Origin: Limnobacter sp. SAORIC-580
GTDB taxonomy: Bacteria > Pseudomonadota > Gammaproteobacteria > Burkholderiales > Burkholderiaceae_B
DNA: 64,000 bases
Direction: 5' to 3'
Assembly (NCBI RefSeq): GCF_013004065.1
Contig: NZ_CP053084.1
Coordinates: 434,001-498,000 of the forward strand
Part shown: positions 11,584-19,806 of the stretch, in pieces
How the letters are laid out: every line of letters begins with the position of its first letter
How positions within the stretch are numbered: the first letter of the stretch is position 1
The notes under the pieces: generated by a model
Databases searched by the model: none
What the model was told of the DNA's origin: nothing
What the model saw: the letters and a program-made list of their open reading frames with translations, nothing else
Position numbers and translations under genes: made by a program

Positions 11584-12864
11584 ATGAGCCGCAAGACCGT
11601 GAGCCATACCGCAGCCCCCGATGCTTTCAAAATGCTGCCCGCCGAGCGCAAAGCGGCCGGGTGGCTGGCCAGCATCTACGCGTTGCGCATGTTCGGCATG
11701 TTCATGATTTTGCCCGTGTTCTCCTTGCATGCTGCAGGTATGCCTGGTGGGGACAATTTAAGCTTGGTGGGCCTGGCCATGGGTATTTATGGCCTTGCAC
11801 AGGCTTGTATGCAAATTCCCTTGGGTTGGGCCTCAGACAAACTGGGCAGAAAGCCCATTATTATCGGTGGCCTGTTGTTGTTTGCTGCTGGTTGCTGGTT
11901 GGGCTATGTGGCCGAAACAGTAGAGCAGCTTGTGTGGGCGCGCGCCTTGCAGGGCGCTGGTGCCATTTCGGCAGCCCTGTCGGCCTTGCTGGCCGATGTA
12001 ACCCGCGATGAGGTGCGCTCCAAAGGCATGGCCATGATTGGTGCCTCCATTGGCGTTACTTTTGCTTTGTCGCTTGTGTTTTCGCCGGTGTTGTACAAGT
12101 TTTTTGGCTTAAGCGGGCTGTTTGCCATGACCGGTGTGCTGAGTATTCTGGGCATTGGTGTGGTGATTTGGCTGTTGCCCACCCCCAATTTGGCCGATCA
12201 GGAAGCCAAGCTCAAGGGCAGTTTTGCCGATGGCTGGGCCGTGCTTACCCAGCCCGATTTGCTGCGCTTGAACCTGGGTATTTTTACCCTGCATTTAACG
12301 CAAATGTCCCTTTTTGTGGTGGTCCCCAGCCTGCTGCTCAGCAGTCTTGAATTGCCACTGGCTGAACACTGGAAGGTGTATTTGCCGGTGGTATTGGGCT
12401 CGTTCGTGCTGATGGTGCCACTGATGGTGTGGGCCGAGAAAAAAGCGAAAACCAAGCAGGTGAAACTGGGTTCAATCGGCCTGATGGGTGCGGTGCTTTT
12501 GGGTTTCGTGTTGTTTTCAAACCAAGGCTGGGCGCTGGTTGTGCTGTTACTTGCCTACTTTGTGGGCTTTAATTTGCTTGAGGCTACCCTTCCCTCGTGG
12601 GTGTCACGAGTGGCACCCCTCAGTCACCGGGGTTTGGCTTTGGGTGTATATAATACTTCTCAGGCATTGGGGCTTTTTGCAGGTGGCGCTTTGGGCGGGC
12701 TTGTGTTTCGCCACCTGGGCGCGCAAGGTGTGTTTGAATGTGTGTTGTTTCTGGTGGTTGCGTGGTTTTTGTTGGCCATGGGTATTAAAGCCTTGCCCCC
12801 ACGCGCAGCCACGGTGGCCGCAGTTCAGGTACCTGCTGATGGCTCAACAAGTCCACTTGCTTAG
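11584..12864 (+). CDS. Major facilitator superfamily transporter (YajR-like)
   Basis: This 426-residue inner-membrane protein has about 12 hydrophobic segments in two halves. The loop between helices 2 and 3 carries the MFS motif GWASDKLGRKP, and helix 4 has the drug/H+ antiporter-type ARALQGAGAISAA. It resembles E. coli YajR in its core, but the chain ends shortly after helix 12, so the C-terminal YAM domain of YajR seems to be missing. The substrate cannot be told from sequence. The gene sits between uvrA (divergent) and ssb (same strand, 94 bases on), an arrangement I associate with Burkholderiales. No clear ribosome-binding site precedes the ATG. Confidence 0.88.
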   Translation: MSRKTVSHTAAPDAFKMLPAERKAAGWLASIYALRMFGMFMILPVFSLHAAGMPGGDNLSLVGLAMGIYGLAQACMQIPLGWASDKLGRKPIIIGGLLLFAAGCWLGYVAETVEQLVWARALQGAGAISAALSALLADVTRDEVRSKGMAMIGASIGVTFALSLVFSPVLYKFFGLSGLFAMTGVLSILGIGVVIWLLPTPNLADQEAKLKGSFADGWAVLTQPDLLRLNLGIFTLHLTQMSLFVVVPSLLLSSLELPLAEHWKVYLPVVLGSFVLMVPLMVWAEKKAKTKQVKLGSIGLMGAVLLGFVLFSNQGWALVVLLLAYFVGFNLLEATLPSWVSRVAPLSHRGLALGVYNTSQALGLFAGGALGGLVFRHLGAQGVFECVLFLVVAWFLLAMGIKALPPRAATVAAVQVPADGSTSPLA

Positions 12865-12958
12865 TCACACTTGGCAAACTCAACTCAGCGCGGCAATAAG
12901 TAGTCTCGCTCAAATGCATTTCAATACGTATTCAAGAATTTAAGGAGCAATTCATTCC

Positions 12959-13462
12959 ATGGCCTCAGTAAACAAAGTAATTCTGGTTGGTAATTTGGGC
13001 AAAGACCCCGACGTGCGCTACCTGCCCGATGGCGGTGCTGTAGTGAACCTGGCCTTGGCCACGTCGAGCAGCTGGAAAGACAAAAACACGGGTGAAAAGC
13101 GCGAAGAAACTGAATGGCACCGTGTTGTAATTTATGGCCGCCTGGCGGAAATTGCAGGCGAGTACTGCAAGAAAGGCCGCTCGGTGTATATCGAGGGCCG
13201 TCTGAAAACACGCAAGTGGCAAGACCAGTCGGGCGTGGATAAATACACCACTGAAATTATTGCAGATCAGATGCAATTGCTGGGTGGTCGTGAGGGCGGT
13301 GGTGGCGGCGGTGGTTCATCCATGGGGGCAGGCGATGATTTTGATCAGTCGCCAGCGCCTAGCCGCAACTCGGGTGGCAGCAGCATGCGTTCATCTGCAC
13401 CTGCACCGCAGCGCTCAGCCCCACAAAGCGTGGCCGATCTGGATGATGACATTCCGTTCTGA
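12959..13462 (+). CDS. ssb: Single-stranded DNA-binding protein SSB
   Basis: SSB coats single-stranded DNA during replication, repair and recombination and recruits partners through its tail. The 167-residue protein starts [21 protein letters not shown], the normal first strand of the OB fold, which extends to about residue 110. A Gly/Ser-rich linker follows ([10 protein letters not shown] type) and the chain ends in DLDDDIPF, the conserved acidic tip that binds SSB partners. A TAAGGAG ribosome-binding site lies 11 bases before the ATG. A terminator follows the gene. Confidence 0.98.
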   Translation: MASVNKVILVGNLGKDPDVRYLPDGGAVVNLALATSSSWKDKNTGEKREETEWHRVVIYGRLAEIAGEYCKKGRSVYIEGRLKTRKWQDQSGVDKYTTEIIADQMQLLGGREGGGGGGGSSMGAGDDFDQSPAPSRNSGGSSMRSSAPAPQRSAPQSVADLDDDIPF

Positions 13463-13485
13463 TTGTTGTTTTGCAGTAACTCCAA

Positions 13486-13517
13486 AAGCCTGTCTCCTTT
13501 TTGGGTACAGGCTTTTT
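13486..13517 (+). terminator. Intrinsic terminator after ssb
   Basis: AAGCCTGT (13486-13493) and ACAGGCTT (13507-13514) form an 8-bp stem, and the right arm runs into a T tract. It lies 24 bases after the ssb stop codon. Confidence 0.85.
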
Positions 13518-13588
13518 TTGATTCCGGCTTGCTCTACCCAGTAAGCCTCAGTATGCTGATTGCAATAAGTAACGTTGCAGGGGGCTAC

Positions 13589-14014
13589 ATGAATTACAGG
13601 GTCGTTTTGCTGAGTGTGTTCTCGATAGCTTTTTCTGCCGCCGTTCATGCGGACACCGCATTGCCTCAGGAGCACCCGCTGGTGGGCTTGTGGCGAATCA
13701 ATCTGCCTGAACAAAACTGCGCTGAAATCTACGACATTCGTACCGATGGCACCACCCAAATTCTGAGCGGCGGGCAGGTGGTGCAAACCCGGTATGACAT
13801 CAGCTTGCGGCCAAATGCGCAGGGCTTCTACACTTGGGTCGACACGGTGGTGCAGGTGAACGACCAACCCGATTGCATGGGTCACAAAGTGCCGAATGGC
13901 AATGTGGCGACCAATTACATCGTGATGCATGCCACGGGCTCCAAATTCATGATGTGCCAGAAGGCTGAGCTTGACACCTGCTTTGGTCCTTTTTTGAAAG
14001 AGGCAGGTATCTAG
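13589..14014 (+). CDS. Small secreted protein, unknown function
   Basis: This is a 141-residue protein I do not recognise. It begins with a typical Sec signal peptide (MNYRVVLLSVFSIAFSAAVHA, then DTALPQ), so it should be periplasmic. The mature part has four cysteines (QNCAE, PDCMG, MMCQK, DTCFG), enough for two disulfides, and starts with HPLVGLWRINLP, which resembles the first strand of lipocalin-like or DUF2147-like barrels. AGGGGGC is a good ribosome-binding site for the ATG at 13589. The frame is open further upstream, but that stretch overlaps the ssb terminator and is unlikely to be translated. Its stop codon shares bases with the stop codon of the convergent histidine kinase. Confidence 0.72.
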   Translation: MNYRVVLLSVFSIAFSAAVHADTALPQEHPLVGLWRINLPEQNCAEIYDIRTDGTTQILSGGQVVQTRYDISLRPNAQGFYTWVDTVVQVNDQPDCMGHKVPNGNVATNYIVMHATGSKFMMCQKAELDTCFGPFLKEAGI

Positions 14015-15759
14015 GGTTTACCAAGCAAGTGTGTCAGCAAGGTTCTCAACTTGGCCGCACTCAGTGGTTTGTGAACCAATGGGAATCCTGATGACCGAGC
14101 CTCGCGAATGCGGTCGGGCTCGGTGTCACCAGTCAGAATGGCGGCGGGCACTGTGCCCCAGCGGGCCTGAATGGCTTTAATGGCCTGAACACCCGTTTCA
14201 TCGTGTCGAAGGCGATAGTCGGCCACGATCACATCGGGTACAAACCCACTCATCTGCATCAGTTCGAGTGCTTCCTGTGCGGATTCAGCGGTAACCGCGG
14301 CGCAGTCCCAACGTTCCAGCATTTCGGCAACACCCACTCTCAAATTCGGATCGTCATCGATAAACAGCACAGTTTTGTCTCGCAACCCCTGGTTTGGGCT
14401 TGGCTGTACAAGTTGGTCGGGTGTTTCGGTTTGAATTTTTCCGAGGGGTACCGTGACTGAAAACACAGAGCCGCGACCCACAGTGGAATTCAGCCTGATG
14501 GGGTGTCCCAGCAAACCCGCCAGGCTGCTGGCAATGTACAAACCCAGGCCTAGTCCTTTCTCGCGATCTCGCTCGGGGTTGTCCAGTTGCACGAATTCCT
14601 TGAAAACCTTTTCGCGTGCCTTGTCTGGAATTCCGATGCCTGTGTCATGAACCTCAATCCGGACATCGCTTTCCTGTCTTCGGCACCCAATCAATACACT
14701 TCCAGCTGGCGTGTATTTGATCGCGTTGGACACAAAGTTGCGCAGTATTCGTTCAAGCAAGTTGGGGTCGCTATGCACACAAAGCCTGCTTTCTACAAAA
14801 CGAATGGAAATACCCTTGCGGTCTGCCTGCGCACAAAAATCGGTGTGAAGTACATCAAAAATCGCTTGAATCGGAAAATGTTTTTTGTCCGGAGTAATTG
14901 CCGCTGCATCAATTTTCGAAAAATCGAGCAAGGCATTCAATAAGGTTTCAAGTCCTCGACCGGCAGCACGAATACGGTTCAGCATCACAGTGGCTGGCGT
15001 GTCTTTCAAATCTTGATCCAGAACATCAACAAACAGTTCAATGGCCTGCACTGGTTGCCGAAGGTCATGGCTTGCTGCGGCTAAAAACCGTGTTTTGGCC
15101 AGGCTTGCCTGCTCAACAGCCTCTTTTTGATGGGTTAGTGCCACCACAAGGTCGGCGTTTTGGAACCGCAGTCGCATGGTTTCAAGCAAGTTTCCTTGCA
15201 GGTTGCGACCATACAGAATATTCACCAACATGAAGGTGAGTGAAAGGGTGCCAAGAACGATGTGAAAACCATCCAGCTCGGCGAAGCAGCGCAAGGCGAA
15301 CGGGCTTACAGCAGGCACTGCAAAGGCAATGTAAGCTGGAAGGTGGCAGCTGTGGGATGAAACCGCACCCGCAGTCATGCCGCCCAAAACAATGACCAGC
15401 GTCATGAGCACCAGTGGCGTGTCTTCAAAAAACAGAACACCCATGCTTCCCCACAGCAGTCCTGCCAACGCGGTGAGTGCTGTAGCCACGTGTATCCAGC
15501 GATTGGCGTCATAATCGGTGCCCAGTCGCATAAAGTATTGACGAATTTTCCAGCGTGCAAGGCACAACAGGTAGACCAGCGCCGTCCAACCAAGAAGTAC
15601 GGAATGCGCAACTTCATTCCAAAGAATCACGGCGACGCCCGTGGCAGAAACCAGGCTGCCGATCAGCACGAATGGCAGGTGTTCAAAAAGCAGGCGTGTC
15701 TGTTCTTTAAGAATGAGTGGTTTGTACTGATCGTCGTTGATGTTCAACGCGGCGGTCAC
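14011..15759 (-). CDS. Hybrid sensor histidine kinase with C-terminal receiver domain
   Basis: This 582-residue membrane sensor has an N-terminal block of about six hydrophobic helices (roughly residues 25-190) with no large periplasmic loop, so it probably senses a membrane or hydrophobic signal. A coiled stretch leads to the H-box AAASHDLRQPVQAIE. The N-box region FVSNAIKYTP, G1 (VHDTGIGIP) and G2 (GLGLGLYIA) follow. A receiver domain begins at VLFIDDDPN, with its phospho-acceptor Asp in VADYRL. The start is the GTG at 15759: it overlaps the TGA of the preceding response-regulator gene as GTGA, a classic coupling arrangement. An in-frame extension upstream would overlap the regulator widely and is unlikely. 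Target genes are unknown. Confidence 0.9.
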   Translation of the reverse strand: MTAALNINDDQYKPLILKEQTRLLFEHLPFVLIGSLVSATGVAVILWNEVAHSVLLGWTALVYLLCLARWKIRQYFMRLGTDYDANRWIHVATALTALAGLLWGSMGVLFFEDTPLVLMTLVIVLGGMTAGAVSSHSCHLPAYIAFAVPAVSPFALRCFAELDGFHIVLGTLSLTFMLVNILYGRNLQGNLLETMRLRFQNADLVVALTHQKEAVEQASLAKTRFLAAASHDLRQPVQAIELFVDVLDQDLKDTPATVMLNRIRAAGRGLETLLNALLDFSKIDAAAITPDKKHFPIQAIFDVLHTDFCAQADRKGISIRFVESRLCVHSDPNLLERILRNFVSNAIKYTPAGSVLIGCRRQESDVRIEVHDTGIGIPDKAREKVFKEFVQLDNPERDREKGLGLGLYIASSLAGLLGHPIRLNSTVGRGSVFSVTVPLGKIQTETPDQLVQPSPNQGLRDKTVLFIDDDPNLRVGVAEMLERWDCAAVTAESAQEALELMQMSGFVPDVIVADYRLRHDETGVQAIKAIQARWGTVPAAILTGDTEPDRIREARSSGFPLVHKPLSAAKLRTLLTHLLGKP

Positions 15760-16373
15760 AGCAAACCCTTGCGTTTGGCCAATATGGCTGCTTCGGTTCT
15801 TGATTTCGCGCCCAAGGCTCGAAATACGCTGGCCACGTGGCAACGCACTGTGTTCTCGCTCATGCACAGTGTGCGTCCAATTTCCTTGTTGGAGTGTCCT
15901 TCGCACAACTGGGCCAACACCTCGATCTGCCGCGGCGTGAGGTGATAGGTTTGATCCAGCCGAATGCCATCTCCTTGTGAGTTGCTGATCTCAGGGGGTA
16001 TGTGGTGTTCGCCGTTGATCACTTTTCTGAGACCATTCAGCATGTCTTCCGCGCTGCCGGATTTCGAGACAAAGCCTTGGGCGCCACTGCGTATTCCCTC
16101 TGCAATTGCGCGTTGGTCTGCAACGCCGGAAATCAAGGTGATTGGGCTGGTGGGGAAAGCCCCCTTTAATGCATGCAGACCCTCCAGTCCTTGAAGGCCT
16201 GGTAACTGCATGTCCAGTAAAACAAGATCAAATTCGGTGATTTGCTTGGCGATTTCTATTGCATCCTGAACAGTACCGCATTCGTGAATGTCAACAGTTT
16301 GGTCAAGCCTCAGTAATATGTGGCGTAACCCTTCGCGAAACAGCAAATGATCGTCAACAACAAGTAATTTCAT
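15756..16373 (-). CDS. NarL/FixJ-family response regulator (LuxR-type HTH)
   Basis: This 205-residue regulator has an N-terminal receiver domain (MKLLVVDDHLLFREGL, with the phospho-acceptor Asp in LVLLDMQLPG and the conserved Lys in FVSKSG). The C-terminal LuxR-type helix-turn-helix reads LTPRQIEVLAQLCEGHSNKEIG then TVRCHVASVFRALG. The start is placed at MKLLVVDD because receiver domains begin there; codons further upstream overlap the promoter region of the divergent FAH gene. It precedes the hybrid kinase in the same operon with a 4-base overlap, so the two are almost certainly cognate partners. Confidence 0.93.
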   Translation of the reverse strand: MKLLVVDDHLLFREGLRHILLRLDQTVDIHECGTVQDAIEIAKQITEFDLVLLDMQLPGLQGLEGLHALKGAFPTSPITLISGVADQRAIAEGIRSGAQGFVSKSGSAEDMLNGLRKVINGEHHIPPEISNSQGDGIRLDQTYHLTPRQIEVLAQLCEGHSNKEIGRTLCMSENTVRCHVASVFRALGAKSRTEAAILAKRKGLL

Positions 16374-16504
16374 GCGGTGAGTTCGATTTTTTTTGATGGT
16401 GACAAATTCAGGTACCTTGCGCAACTGAAATCGTCTCGTCCTTATGGACGAGACTTTGTCTTGATGCACAATTGCAAGACAATCGCTTTAAACAGGACAC
16501 TTCC

Positions 16505-17164
16505 ATGCCTCACATTGCCTTGTTGGCCCAGCAAACCAAAGCAGTACAGGTTCGTAATATTTTCTGCATCGGCCGAAATTATGCTGCGCACATTGCCGAG
16601 TTGGGCAATCGCCCCGAAGAAGATCCGGTGGTGTTTATCAAACCCACCTCGGCTTTGCATACGCCGGGAACACCCATTGTTTTGCCTGCGCATTCCGGCG
16701 ATGTTCACTACGAGGCCGAGTTGGTGTTGCTGGTGGGGCAAGGCGGGAAAAATATTGCCGAGGACAAGGCATTGAAACACATTGCTGGCTATGGCCTGGG
16801 CTTGGACTTGACTGCGCGAGACCTGCAAACCAAAGCCAAGCAGGGCGGCTTGCCCTGGGCTGTGGCCAAGGGTTTTGACTGTGCGGCCACAGTGACGCAG
16901 TTTGTGCCCGCTGAACACATTGAACGCCCGCACAATATTGAGTTTCAAATGCATTTGAACGGGCAAATTCGCCAACATGGCGATGTCCGAAAAATGCTGT
17001 TTCCCATTCCGTTTATCGTGCGTTATTTAAGCCAGGTGTTTACCTTGCAGGAAGGTGATCTTGTTTTCACCGGAACTCCCGAGGGTGTTGGGGCTCTAAA
17101 AAGCGGCGATCAACTTCGTTTGGTGCTTCCAGGTTTGATTGATACTGAATTCAAAGTGAGTTGA
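16505..17164 (+). CDS. Fumarylacetoacetate hydrolase (FAH) family protein
   Basis: This is a 219-residue cytoplasmic enzyme of the FAH superfamily. Members hydrolyse or decarboxylate beta-dicarbonyl compounds with Mg2+ or Mn2+. Visible family motifs are IFCIGRNYAAHIAELG at the front, HYEAELVLLVG (the two metal-binding glutamates), LTARDLQ (the third acidic ligand) and VFTGTPEGVG near the end. The compact single-domain length resembles E. coli YcgM (acylpyruvase) rather than the longer aromatic-degradation enzymes. The substrate is not settled. The start at MPHIALL has AGGA upstream. A DUF411 lipoprotein gene follows four bases later, so they probably share a transcript. Confidence 0.88.
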   Translation: MPHIALLAQQTKAVQVRNIFCIGRNYAAHIAELGNRPEEDPVVFIKPTSALHTPGTPIVLPAHSGDVHYEAELVLLVGQGGKNIAEDKALKHIAGYGLGLDLTARDLQTKAKQGGLPWAVAKGFDCAATVTQFVPAEHIERPHNIEFQMHLNGQIRQHGDVRKMLFPIPFIVRYLSQVFTLQEGDLVFTGTPEGVGALKSGDQLRLVLPGLIDTEFKVS

Positions 17165-17168
17165 TTCA

Positions 17169-17669
17169 ATGAAAAATTTTCGAACGAATTATTGGCTGGG
17201 CGCTTTGCTGGTGGCTTGCTCGGGCGTGATCGCGGCTTGCGGTGACAAGCCGGCTGATGTGGCTCAGCAAGGAGACAGTTTCGTCGAGGTGTGGAAAACG
17301 CCCACCTGTGGTTGTTGCTCGGAGTGGGTTGAGCACCTGGAGGAGAACGGCTTCACCGTGAAGGTGAATGATGTTCAAAACACGGACTCTTTCAGGGCGG
17401 CTTTGGGCATGCCACAGCAGTACGGGAGTTGCCACAGTGCCAAAGTGGCAGGCTATGCCATCGAGGGTCATGTGCCCGCTGACGATATCAAGAAATTGTT
17501 GACCGAAAAGCCCGCCAATGTGGTGGGCCTGTCGGTGCCAGCCATGCCCATGGGTTCTCCTGGCATGGAACACCCTGATTACCCCAGCAAACGGGCTGAA
17601 TACAATGTGTTGCTGGTGAGCAAACAGGGTGAAATCAGCTCATTTACACATTATGAGGCTCGCCCTTAG
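17169..17669 (+). CDS. DUF411 family lipoprotein, possible metal-binding protein
   Basis: This 166-residue protein has a signal peptide ending in a lipobox (VIAAC, then GDKPAD), so it is predicted to be a lipoprotein facing the periplasm. The mature part matches the DUF411 family, with WKTPTCGCCSEWVEHLEENGF at the front, YGSCHSAKVAGYAIEGHVPADDI in the middle and AVPAMPMGSPGME-like Met-rich ending. The CGCC pair, a further Cys-His and the Met-rich loop suggest copper binding, and DUF411 genes often sit with copper-resistance genes, though none are adjacent here. It is four bases after the FAH gene. Its last 26 bases overlap the convergent hydrolase gene. Confidence 0.85.
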   Translation: MKNFRTNYWLGALLVACSGVIAACGDKPADVAQQGDSFVEVWKTPTCGCCSEWVEHLEENGFTVKVNDVQNTDSFRAALGMPQQYGSCHSAKVAGYAIEGHVPADDIKKLLTEKPANVVGLSVPAMPMGSPGMEHPDYPSKRAEYNVLLVSKQGEISSFTHYEARP

Positions 17670-19680
17670 CACCCCGCTTGCGTTTGAATGCCAGCAAGCA
17701 GAGTGCCAACGCCGTCAGCCCCGGCAGTGTGGTTGAGCCACCTCCCCCTGAAGCACTGTCCGCGTTTACTGTGTTTCCTGAACCTTCGTTGGGGGTTACT
17801 ACCACAGGTGTTCCAGTGTCAGAGTCGGAAAGCTGAAGCTCACCTGCCAGTGCCTGAAATTGAAAATCGGTCAGCTGTAGTTGGGTAGGGCCAACATGAA
17901 TCAATTCCAGAGTGGCCAAATGCTCAAAATCAACGCCTTGAAAGCTGGCCAGCGGCAGGCGAATCATGTTCAACAAGGTTTTCGCACCTTCGGTGTTCAG
18001 CGGGTCTCCAGGCGGCAAATACAGAGCGTTTGAATAGCTGGCGACATCGACTACAGTGCTTTGTCCAAAGGTGTCGGTGAGCATGGCACGCATGTTGGGA
18101 GCCGTTGTCAGCGGATTGTTCTCGGCAGCCTTCACTGGTACGCCAACCCTGAATGTCAGGCTGTCATAAGGGGTCACGTCCAGATCATTCAGCTGGGTTT
18201 TGAAGCGTGATTCACTGTTGTCAGATTCCAGATAAAGCTGGCCACTGGTGGCCCAGGTGCGCAGGCTTGGACAGCCAGTCGAGTTCACGGTGCCCGATTC
18301 ATTGCGGGTTGAGCAAAACTCAAAACGATCCGTGTCACTGGTGCTGTTTGCGCCGCCCAGCTGGTTGTTTGTCAATGATGTGGCAGTGCCTGTGTTGTCA
18401 ATTTCAAGGCGTTGTTCCTTGGGTGTTTGTATGGTCAAGTGCACACGTTCATCACACCGTTGCCCCGCGTTGGCCGAACCCACAGGGCAGGCGTCTGCAG
18501 GCAGGCTGGCCATGCCTGACCAGTAGGGCGAGAATTGCGTTTCATTGCCCAAGAAAAGACGAAAGAAAGAAGACATCAAGAATTCGCCATGTCGACGTTG
18601 GTCAATCGGGCTGTCACGTCCACTCGTTTCAGCAGCACTGTCGCACCAAGAGTCACTGTTGGAATAATCATCCCCAGACCATGTGGTGTTGTAGAAATTG
18701 TGGTTTGCGCCCATTGTGACGAGTTGAAACTTTCGACTGGGTGTGGTTTCCTCCAGATTGCGGCTTTCGTCATACATGAATGCGCCTTGCAGGTTGGAAA
18801 CATCCCCGTCGCAATAGGGCAGTAATACCGCAAAAGTGGCGTTGGGCGCGGTGATGATGTCGAAGTTGGTCGGGGCCAGGGCAAACACAGCGCTGATATT
18901 GTGTGGCTGGTTGAATGCGCTGCCAGCTGGCGTTACTTCACCTACTTCCAGCGTGGGGCCACGTGCCTGGTTCACACTGAGTGAATGCGTTACGCCTTGC
19001 CCGCCGCGGGAATGGCCCATCAGGCCCACCTTGCCCATGTCGATTTTGCCCCGCAAACTGGCCAGCAGGTAGGGTTCGTCCAGTTTGCTGTAAAAGCCCG
19101 TCCGGTTGATTTCTCGCAGAATATCGAGGTGGTGCAAAATTAATTCGGATCGTGCCTGAACCCCTGCATCTCCAGCCAGGTCTTTGTCGTTCACATCGTT
19201 GGCATTGATGGAGACCACCACATATCCGTGTGCAGCCAAATTTCTGGCCATGTAATCGTAGCCTTTGTAGCTGTCCACCGATTTCACCACGTTCAGTGGT
19301 TGGCCGAGTACGCTGGGCAGTTCAAGATCGCATTCGCCAGTACTCAAAAATTCGGTTCCCAAATAGCTGCAGGTTACGTGGCGGCCATGCAAATAAAGCA
19401 CCACTGGAAAGGGTCCATCTCCGTCCAGTGGGTAGCGCACCAGTGCATTCACGTCTGCGTTGTAAGCAATGCCTTCGGGGTCGGTGACGATGATCTGTGA
19501 AGATCGATAATCCAGGGGTTCTGAAACACGTGCTGCTCCGGCTTGGTCGCGCACGCTGGGTGAGATGTCCTGCTGTTGCAAATTGCTGCTTGCTGCACCA
19601 AATGCAATCAGCCCACCCAGTGCAAAGGGCAAAACAAGTGCGCAGGAGAGAAAGAATCGTGTAGGTTTATTACTTAGCAT
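17644..19680 (-). CDS. Large secreted alpha/beta hydrolase with GlyGly-CTERM-like anchor
   Basis: This 678-residue protein has an N-terminal signal peptide (FFLSCALVLPFALGGLIAFGA) and an alpha/beta-hydrolase fold. FPVVLYLHGRH is the oxyanion-region strand, GHSRGGQG holds the nucleophile (Ser224), and later FQLVTMGANHNFYNTTW probably supplies the catalytic His. About 240 residues of beta-rich, Asn/Thr-rich sequence follow. The last 34 residues are GGGGS, a hydrophobic helix and a KRKR cluster, which is the pattern of GlyGly-CTERM tails cut by rhombosortase for surface display. The start at 19680 has GGAG eight bases upstream; codons up to 19698 would place that site inside the gene. The fold resembles platelet-activating-factor acetylhydrolase-, chlorophyllase- and cutinase-like enzymes; the substrate is unknown. 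Confidence 0.8.
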   Translation of the reverse strand: MLSNKPTRFFLSCALVLPFALGGLIAFGAASSNLQQQDISPSVRDQAGAARVSEPLDYRSSQIIVTDPEGIAYNADVNALVRYPLDGDGPFPVVLYLHGRHVTCSYLGTEFLSTGECDLELPSVLGQPLNVVKSVDSYKGYDYMARNLAAHGYVVVSINANDVNDKDLAGDAGVQARSELILHHLDILREINRTGFYSKLDEPYLLASLRGKIDMGKVGLMGHSRGGQGVTHSLSVNQARGPTLEVGEVTPAGSAFNQPHNISAVFALAPTNFDIITAPNATFAVLLPYCDGDVSNLQGAFMYDESRNLEETTPSRKFQLVTMGANHNFYNTTWSGDDYSNSDSWCDSAAETSGRDSPIDQRRHGEFLMSSFFRLFLGNETQFSPYWSGMASLPADACPVGSANAGQRCDERVHLTIQTPKEQRLEIDNTGTATSLTNNQLGGANSTSDTDRFEFCSTRNESGTVNSTGCPSLRTWATSGQLYLESDNSESRFKTQLNDLDVTPYDSLTFRVGVPVKAAENNPLTTAPNMRAMLTDTFGQSTVVDVASYSNALYLPPGDPLNTEGAKTLLNMIRLPLASFQGVDFEHLATLELIHVGPTQLQLTDFQFQALAGELQLSDSDTGTPVVVTPNEGSGNTVNADSASGGGGSTTLPGLTALALCLLAFKRKRGAKGEPHNV

Positions 19681-19774
19681 TGCACCAACTCCAATCAAAA
19701 GTAATCAAGTTGCCGTCGGTAAGACTTGGCATGAATCAGATTTACTTTTGTTGCAGTGCAAAACCTGTGCCCTG

Positions 19775-19803
19775 TTGTTAGGTGTGAACCTCTATAAAGT
19801 CAA
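19775..19803 (-). promoter_or_regulatory. Weak candidate promoter for the secreted hydrolase
   Basis: On the minus strand, TTGACT (19803-19798, five of six consensus) is followed after 17 bases by TAACAA (19780-19775, three of six). It lies about 95 bases before the hydrolase start. The -35 half is good, the -10 half is poor. Confidence 0.28.
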
Positions 19804-19806
19804 GCA

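Noticed and set aside
13463..13588. N-terminal extension of the secreted-protein gene beginning right after the ssb stop
   Set aside because: It covers the ssb terminator, and the ATG at 13589 has a good ribosome-binding site and a proper signal peptide.
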